From Odobenus rosmarus divergens (lineage: Eukaryota > Chordata > Mammalia > Carnivora > Odobenidae), in NCBI RefSeq assembly GCF_000321225.1, contig NW_004450267.1:3828792-3892791 (forward strand): a stretch of DNA of 64,000 nt, in the 5' to 3' direction. Below the pieces are notes generated by a model that made no database searches, was not told the origin of the DNA, and saw only the letters and a list, made by a program, of their open reading frames with translations. The translations under genes and the position numbers were made by a program. Below, one piece after another: positions 58,746 to 64,000 of this stretch. Numbering within the stretch: position 1 is the first letter of the stretch; every line of letters begins with the position of its first letter.

Positions 58746-59084
58746 CTTGGATAAAACCAGTGAGACCGATGTAGAGAAGATGCAAAGGCCCAAAGTGCCA
58801 AGGGCCAAAGGGGACTCTATGAACTTAGAGTGAAGACACGCACTCACATGCACACACACGTGCAAATATCTGGAAGGGTGGACACCAAATGGAAAACTAT
58901 GGAACACACAGAAAGCAAACACACACACCACCTACAAGGCCAGCACGCCCCTGCTCTGTGTCCAGAGGAGCATGTGCCCCAGGGACGCTCGGAGGACATC
59001 TGGCTGGAGAGGACAGAGCAGCTGAGGGAGACCGAGACCTGCTTCGATGAGCTGGGGAAACTGAGGCTGGGAGAGACGTGGCGT

Positions 59085-59170
59085 GGGACAACATAGGTCC
59101 TAATCTCTTAGTCACTAGGTGACTTTGCTGGAATGACCTCCCTTCTCCGGGCTCCATGCTGTCCAGCTGT
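59085..59170 (+). repeat. MIR fragment, weak
   Basis: Only ctaggtgactttgctggaatg and cttctccgggctcc resemble a plus MIR core. Diverged. Confidence 0.4.
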
Positions 59171-59867
59171 AAAACAGGCCTCCTCAATTCCTGCTTTAGC
59201 ACAGAACTGTGAGGGGGCTGGACAGATAGATAACGGATCTGCTCAACCACCTTCGACAATCCCTGCTCCCCACAACTCCGTGTCCTCGTCCCTGCAGGAC
59301 GCACAGTCACACAGCACGGGGACAACGGGACGCCCTGCTCCACTTCTAACAGGACAACTGGCCGGACCACCTCTTTGGGCAGCGCAGCCCATCCTGCACA
59401 GTCCTCTCCGCCTAATTAGGCCCTGGGTTTCTCCTGCTGGCCAGTGGGGGGCACTGATGATCTGGACAGCCGGAGGGGGTCCCTCGATGGCTCGATGGCT
59501 GAGCCTGGGAACCACAGCCTTAGGAGCATCTGCCCCGCAGAAACACCTGCGTGAAGTCATAATCATCACCGTCATCGTCGTCAACATATCCCTGTTCAGT
59601 ATTTTTCCACACTAACCTCTCATCACAATAATAGCCTGGAAGCAAGGAAGAAAGAGTCCAGTTACCCCCAGTTCACGGATGAGAAAAGCCAGGCTGGAGA
59701 GGGCTATGGTGTGGGCCAGCTGAGCTCTAATGCCCCCACCACGTGCACCAGCCCCTCCTCACAGCAGAGCCGAAAGCTCTGCTGTCCCGCTCCAGAACTG
59801 CCTGCCTCCTCACCTTGACGCAGCTTGGCCTCACCTGAGGTGGAACTGAGTATTCTCTGCTCACCCC

Positions 59868-60261
59868 AAAGCCCCAGGCACAGGGCTAGGTACCCCCCCA
59901 AAGCCCCAGGCACAGGGCTAGGTACCCCCCCAAAGCCCCAGGCACAGGGTTAGGTACCCCCCCCAAAGCCCCAGGCACAGGGTTAGGTCCCCCCAAAGTC
60001 CCAGGCACAGGGTTAGGTCCCCCCCAAAGCCCCAGGCACAGGGCTAGGTCCCCCCCAAAGCCCCAGGCACAGGGCTAGGTCCCCCTCAAGCCCCAGGCAC
60101 AGGGCTAGGTCCCCCTCAAGCCCCAGACACAGGGCTAGGTCCCCCTCAAGCCCCAGGCACAGGGTTAGGTCCCCCCAAGCCCCAGGCACAGGGCTAGGTC
60201 CCCTCCCAAAGCCCCAGGCACAGGGCTACATACCCCCCAAAATGCCAGCACAGGGCTAGGG
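59868..60261 (+). repeat. minisatellite, about 12.5 copies of a 29-33 bp C-rich unit
   Basis: The unit runs aaagccccaggcacaggg, then c/ttaggt(ac), then six to eight C. Copies vary at one position (ggctagg versus ggttagg), by presence of the ac after ggt, and in C-run length. One copy has ccagacac. Near-identical adjacent copies point to recent expansion. Read as XXYLT1 sense RNA, the unit is G-rich with several G4-G7 runs. Confidence 0.97.
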
Positions 60262-60444
60262 GCAGAGCTGGCCCTCAACTTTTGGTTGACTGACTCACAG
60301 GCAAACAGAAGCTTCCACAAATGCAAACCCTCCCACGCCGTCTCAGAGGCTGGGTCTGGATGGTAAGCCTGGAAACACGAGCAACAGAGCTGGACCAGCC
60401 TCTAGCCCAAGCCAGGGAAGTATAGGGGTGCCCTCGTGCACAGA

Positions 60445-60640
60445 GGAGTTGGAAGAGCGGACTGTGGACAGCACTGGCTGGGAGTCAGGGAGCCCAGGTC
60501 CTGTCCTTGCTCAGGCAGGCACTGTGATCCCGGAAAGTCTCTCCCCCTCTCTGTGCCTCAATTCCCTTATCTGAAAAATGGGGTCATAGTGTCTGCTGTG
60601 CCCCCCTTACAGGTGGACACGAGCATCCTTTCTAAAGATG
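60445..60640 (+). repeat. MIR relic
   Basis: Plus MIR: gactgtggacagcactggc, ctctctgtgcctcaattccc, ttatctgaaaaatggggtc. Confidence 0.75.
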
Positions 60641-61980
60641 AGAGGTTGCAACTGATGGGTGCTTTGTCCCTAGACAGGCGGAGACACTCTCTTCCTCATC
60701 TCAAATGCCCCCTCCTCAGGGTGGCCTGAACAGAGCCAGGCAGAGCGACCAGTCCCCACACCCCACCAATGACCCCACCCAACCCCTCCCAGGCGCACAG
60801 AGAAGTCTAGACATGGGTGCTGCCGGCACAACTCATGGCCAGCACCCACACGAGTCCTGACCCTGGAGGTGCCAATCCCCACCACAGGCTGAGGCAGGAG
60901 AGGCTTCGCTCCTCAACCCGCAGGGAGGCAAACCAAAACAAAGATGACACAGACCCAAGTGAGCAGCTACCCCACGCTCCACCAGGGCCCAAGGTATATA
61001 AACCACCATGTCATACGGAGCTGGTTTTGTGCAAAACTCATCAGTTAATCAATCAACTGGAATTTTTTATGTCCCCCTCACCCCAACAGAAACCAGAGTA
61101 AAAAGGGTCAAGTGCCCAGGCTAGTCTATCGAAGCCGAGGGGAGGCACGGTATGGCTACAGCCTAGCTCTATCACCCAGGTCTGGGTTCCAGGGCCCATG
61201 GACAAGAACAGGGGGTCTAGGAGAAAAACAGAGTTTCTGTGACCTTTCCAGGGTTCAGACCTCACCCAGGCCTGAATCGGGTAGTTAGCCTCCCTCCTCC
61301 CAACTTCCTTCTGCCTGGACTCAGGGGTTTGTCAACATAAGCCTGAGCCTATCTCCAAAAGGCTGAGGAGTGCACTAGGCTCCAAAATACCCTTTTTTCT
61401 CTCCTTCCACCCTTCCCTCAACCTTATTTATTTATCCAACAAATATATTTTTCATCTCATTCCATTGGAGCATCTATCTCAATTCAGTGTTCAGAGTAAA
61501 GCAATTAGATGGAGCTAATTCATACTAAAGTGCAAAGGACTGCCAGTCAAGTGGTACTGTGACAGGAATACCTGCATGATTTTGCAGGAGTTTACAACCC
61601 CCTAACTGGAGGTCCAAATGGAAGACTGTCTGTTCCTCCTACTCTCATAATACTACTTCCTCTTGTTCTGGACCCACTGAGCTGCTAAAAGCTGCAAGTT
61701 AGGTCCTAACTGTCCTAACAGCAGCCAGTGCAATGCCAGTGACACCCTCTGTGGCCCCTGGGCTCTCGTGCAAAGGCTGGGGATGCCTGCCAGGGCTCAG
61801 CTTCCGCATGTGTACATATGCTTGGTACACACAGGTACACGTGCACACACACACATACACGGGTGCACTCCAGACTAGCTGCTGCTTGAGGCTGGGGAGT
61901 CCGCCTGTGGGTCTCTTACAGCCCACCCATAATACCCAGCCCAGCCAACACTCAGTAAGGCTAGGCAGCTGGACCCCACT
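60641..61980. other. intronic stretch, includes a short alternating purine-pyrimidine patch
   Basis: Bases 61802-61862 (atgtgtacatatgcttgg to gtgcacacacacacatac) alternate imperfectly. An AT-rich block at 61420-61520 includes ttatttatttatccaac. No gene or named repeat. Confidence 0.45.
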
Positions 61981-61984
61981 ATCT

Positions 61985-62400
61985 CCCACAGTGATCCACT
62001 CCCCATCTCAGACACATCAGCCTTCCAGAAGCACAAGTCTGGTCAGGTTCCTCCATGTCAAAAACGCCCACAGAAGTTCTGTCTCCTGTGGACATGGGCC
62101 AGCCCCTCAGCCTGGCATCCAAGCCTCCATGGCACATGCCAACCTCCTTCGCCCATCTTCTTTCCCACTACTTTCCAACGTGGGCTCTGATATGGTCATC
62201 AAAACAGGCAGGGTGTCCTTTCCCAAATACACACCATAACTTCCCAACTGCCTCAACTGCTCACTACCCATTTCAAACAATGACCCTTCGCCCACCCTTC
62301 AAAGCCTACCTCAAGTACCACCTCCTCCATGAAGCCCTCGTCCTTTGTGCCAAATGCCTGAGAGTCATCCTCTTGTGAGACTCTCAGCATTGTGGTGGCT
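61985..62400 (+). repeat. LINE-2 3'-region relic
   Basis: L2 words in order: cttccagaagcacaagtctg, ctcagcctggcatccaagcc, ccttcaaagcctacctcaag, taccacctcctccatgaagc. The Can-SINE that follows truncates it. Confidence 0.8.
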
Positions 62401-62416
62401 CTCCATTGTGGTTTTT

Positions 62417-62651
62417 TCTTTTTTTTTTTTTAAAGATTTTATTTATTTGAGAGAAAGAGAAAATGAGCAGTGGGGAGGGGCGGGGGGGAGAGAGAGAGAG
62501 AGAGAATGAGCTGTGGGGAGGGGCAGAGGGAGAGGGAGAAGCAGACTCACTGCTGAGCAGGGAGCCCGATGCGGGGCTCAATCCCAGGACCTGGGATCAT
62601 CACCTGAGCCGAAAGCAGACACTTAACCATCTGAGCCACCCAGGCACCCCT
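62417..62651 (-). mobile_element. Can-SINE, minus, with expanded purine run
   Basis: T-rich start to gagccacccaggcacccc. The internal block has two copies of ctg/tggggaggggc-like sequence around a (ga)n run, making the copy about 235 bp. Diverged target duplication ctccattgtggtttt / ctcccttgtggtttt at 62401 and 62652. Confidence 0.93.
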
Positions 62652-62666
62652 CTCCCTTGTGGTTTT

Positions 62667-63785
62667 CTTGATGTCCCACCCTGACTGCTGGACCTTGCCA
62701 CCCACGCCTCTGCCATGAGCCCACAAAGCAGCAAGGTGACAAACATCTCTGAGACGGAGGAGTGGCCAGCCCCACACCACGCACACACTAGACCCTTGGC
62801 AAAGGGTGGACTCCAGGACAGGAGAACCTTCCAAGAGAAACTCGTGGGGCGTCTGGGCAGCCTTACCCACTGCTGACTGTCTGGGCAACCGTCCTCCCTG
62901 TGCAGGGAGAATGCTACAACCACGGACCGGGCATCGTGGCTCAGCCTCAGTGACACCTGTTTTTATGGCCCTGTTGCTAAGCTGGAGCCAACAGCTCCTT
63001 GTAGCCACGTGACACAGAAGAGGGAAGTCGGCAGTCCCTGAGGGGCTGTTCTTCACTCCCTCCAACTCCAGTGGGGCAAAAAATGTTTTCTTTTCCATTG
63101 CATAAAGATGCTTCCAAAGGTGACAAACCTAACACCACTAGGAGGAGGAGATAAAAGCCCTATGAGTGTGAGTGGGGAGCACAGTGGCTGCACGTCAGTG
63201 GCAGGACAGGCCAGCCAGCCATACCTGACCCCGCCAACACGCAACCGGAAGGAAAACAGGCTCTGACCAAAATCAGAGCCAGCACGTTTTGCAGGCAGGA
63301 TCCCTCAGTCCTCACTCTGCCAAGACGGTCTAGGTAGTACTGCTCCAAGGGGGACAATCAGAGCAAAACACACGAGGTTGACCATCCCCCACCAAGCCCA
63401 GCCAGGCCCTCTCCACAGGGCTGCAGTGAGGAGCCAAGACAAGGAGAGAGGAAACCAGGTTTTGCAAGCTTTGAGGGGCTACATGGGTGTGAGAGGCTGG
63501 CGCTGCAGGTCTGGCCATCCGAATGAGCATGGGACACGTCACCAGAACCCAGGCCGGGAGGCCCAGCATGCCCTATGACTCAGAGCAGTGCCCTGACCTC
63601 AGCTCCTTGCTTTCTGTCCTGTCAAGGGAGACAGGAACCATGCTGACCCTCGTATGGGGCTGGCTGCCTGAGGTCCCCCTGAGAGGTCAGACAGCAGCGA
63701 GCAGAGAAAATTGTGCAGACCCTCCCATGTGCACGCTGGTGACACGGGGGCAGGGGGTGGTGACACAGGATGGCTTTGTAAGGGT
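62667..63785. other. intronic stretch without recognised features
   Basis: No repeat named. Overlapping frames of 100-120 codons on both strands show no motif. Confidence 0.45.
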
Positions 63786-63789
63786 CACC

Positions 63790-64000
63790 TCTGGCCCAGT
63801 GACTCCAGCAATGGGGAGTTATCATAAGGAAATAATCCTAATTAGAGAAAATTTTCTTTATGTATGTGGATATTAATCACAGTATAATTTATGATTGTAA
63901 ACACACACACACAAAGTGCCAGGTAGCTGAGAACAGGGAAATGATAAAGTGAACTGAGGTTCATCTGCTCAATGGAACCATTCAAAAATTTTTCAAAGAC
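63790..64000 (+). repeat. old LINE-1 (L1M) fragment running off the window
   Basis: Words aaggaaataatcctaattag, gattgtaaacacacacac and tcaatggaaccattcaaaa follow an L1M 3' region (...aaggaaataatcc...aatggaatactatgcagcc...). It continues past the window edge. Confidence 0.6.

Larger units (their letters stand above)
2534..64000 (-). other. XXYLT1: XXYLT1 intron upstream of the exon (inferred)
   Basis: Everything to the right of the exon is read as the intron preceding it, because mammalian XXYLT1 spans well over 100 kb with few exons. I looked on the minus strand for the preceding exon (expected to encode YYSDSIFFLSVAMHQ-like sequence) and found no match. The intron assignment is inference. 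A short exon could have been missed by eye. Confidence 0.6.

Noticed and set aside
59868..60261. Repeated units considered as a CRISPR-like array
   Set aside because: The units are contiguous with no unique spacers and the context is a mammalian intron, so it is a minisatellite.
1..64000. A previously undescribed multi-gene system
   Set aside because: Nothing in the window has the gene density or shared organisation that would support one; it is intron with transposable elements.

Overview
The window is 64 kb of mammalian nuclear DNA and almost all of it is intron. The organism is a carnivore of the caniform branch, most likely an arctoid (bear, seal, mustelid or red panda). I read 22 copies of the lysine-tRNA-derived Can-SINE, whose head reads gggcgcctgggtggctcag and whose tail reads aaataaataaaatcttt. 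They have the arctoid form (cgttaagcgtctgccttc) and not the dog SINEC_Cf form. A carnivore-type LINE-1 3' end supports the same placement. Species cannot be fixed from sequence reading alone.

Only one protein-coding exon can be supported, at 2401-2533 on the minus strand. It encodes the segment of xyloside xylosyltransferase 1 (XXYLT1, family GT8) that carries the catalytic DxD metal-binding motif. It has a good polypyrimidine-AG acceptor and a GT donor, and its phases (1 in, 2 out) fit a 133-bp internal exon. XXYLT1 is very large in mammals, so the remaining 61 kb to the right is read as the preceding intron and the first 2.4 kb as the following intron. The exons before and after it were not found in the window.

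Layout. Bases 1-15.3 kb hold the exon, a 120-N assembly gap, scattered ancient MIR and LINE-1 relics, and a perfect 55-bp tandem duplication; there is no Can-SINE. From 15.3 to 34.9 kb there are sparse Can-SINEs, a solo MaLR-type LTR, MIR and L2 relics, and a CG/CA alternating tract. From 35.2 to 40.15 kb lies one old LINE-1 (L1M/HAL1-like) on the plus strand, broken up by a young carnivore L1 3' end and eight Can-SINEs, one nested inside another. From 41 to 54 kb there are more L1M relics, a hAT-like DNA transposon relic, a second LTR-like element and Can-SINEs, some paired or re-inserted at the same target. From 54 to 64 kb there are mostly MIR, L2 and L1M relics plus a roughly 12-copy C-rich minisatellite.

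There is no operon, CRISPR array, phage, tRNA or rRNA gene here, and no sign of a new multi-gene system. The open frames elsewhere, up to about 234 codons, look like chance frames in intronic DNA. The points worth following are structural: the minisatellite, which is G-rich on the sense strand of the XXYLT1 transcript, the stacked SINE insertions, the inverted SINE pairs, and a few unannotated AT-rich blocks that could be conserved non-coding elements. Repeat names and boundaries come from memory of consensus sequences and are approximate.
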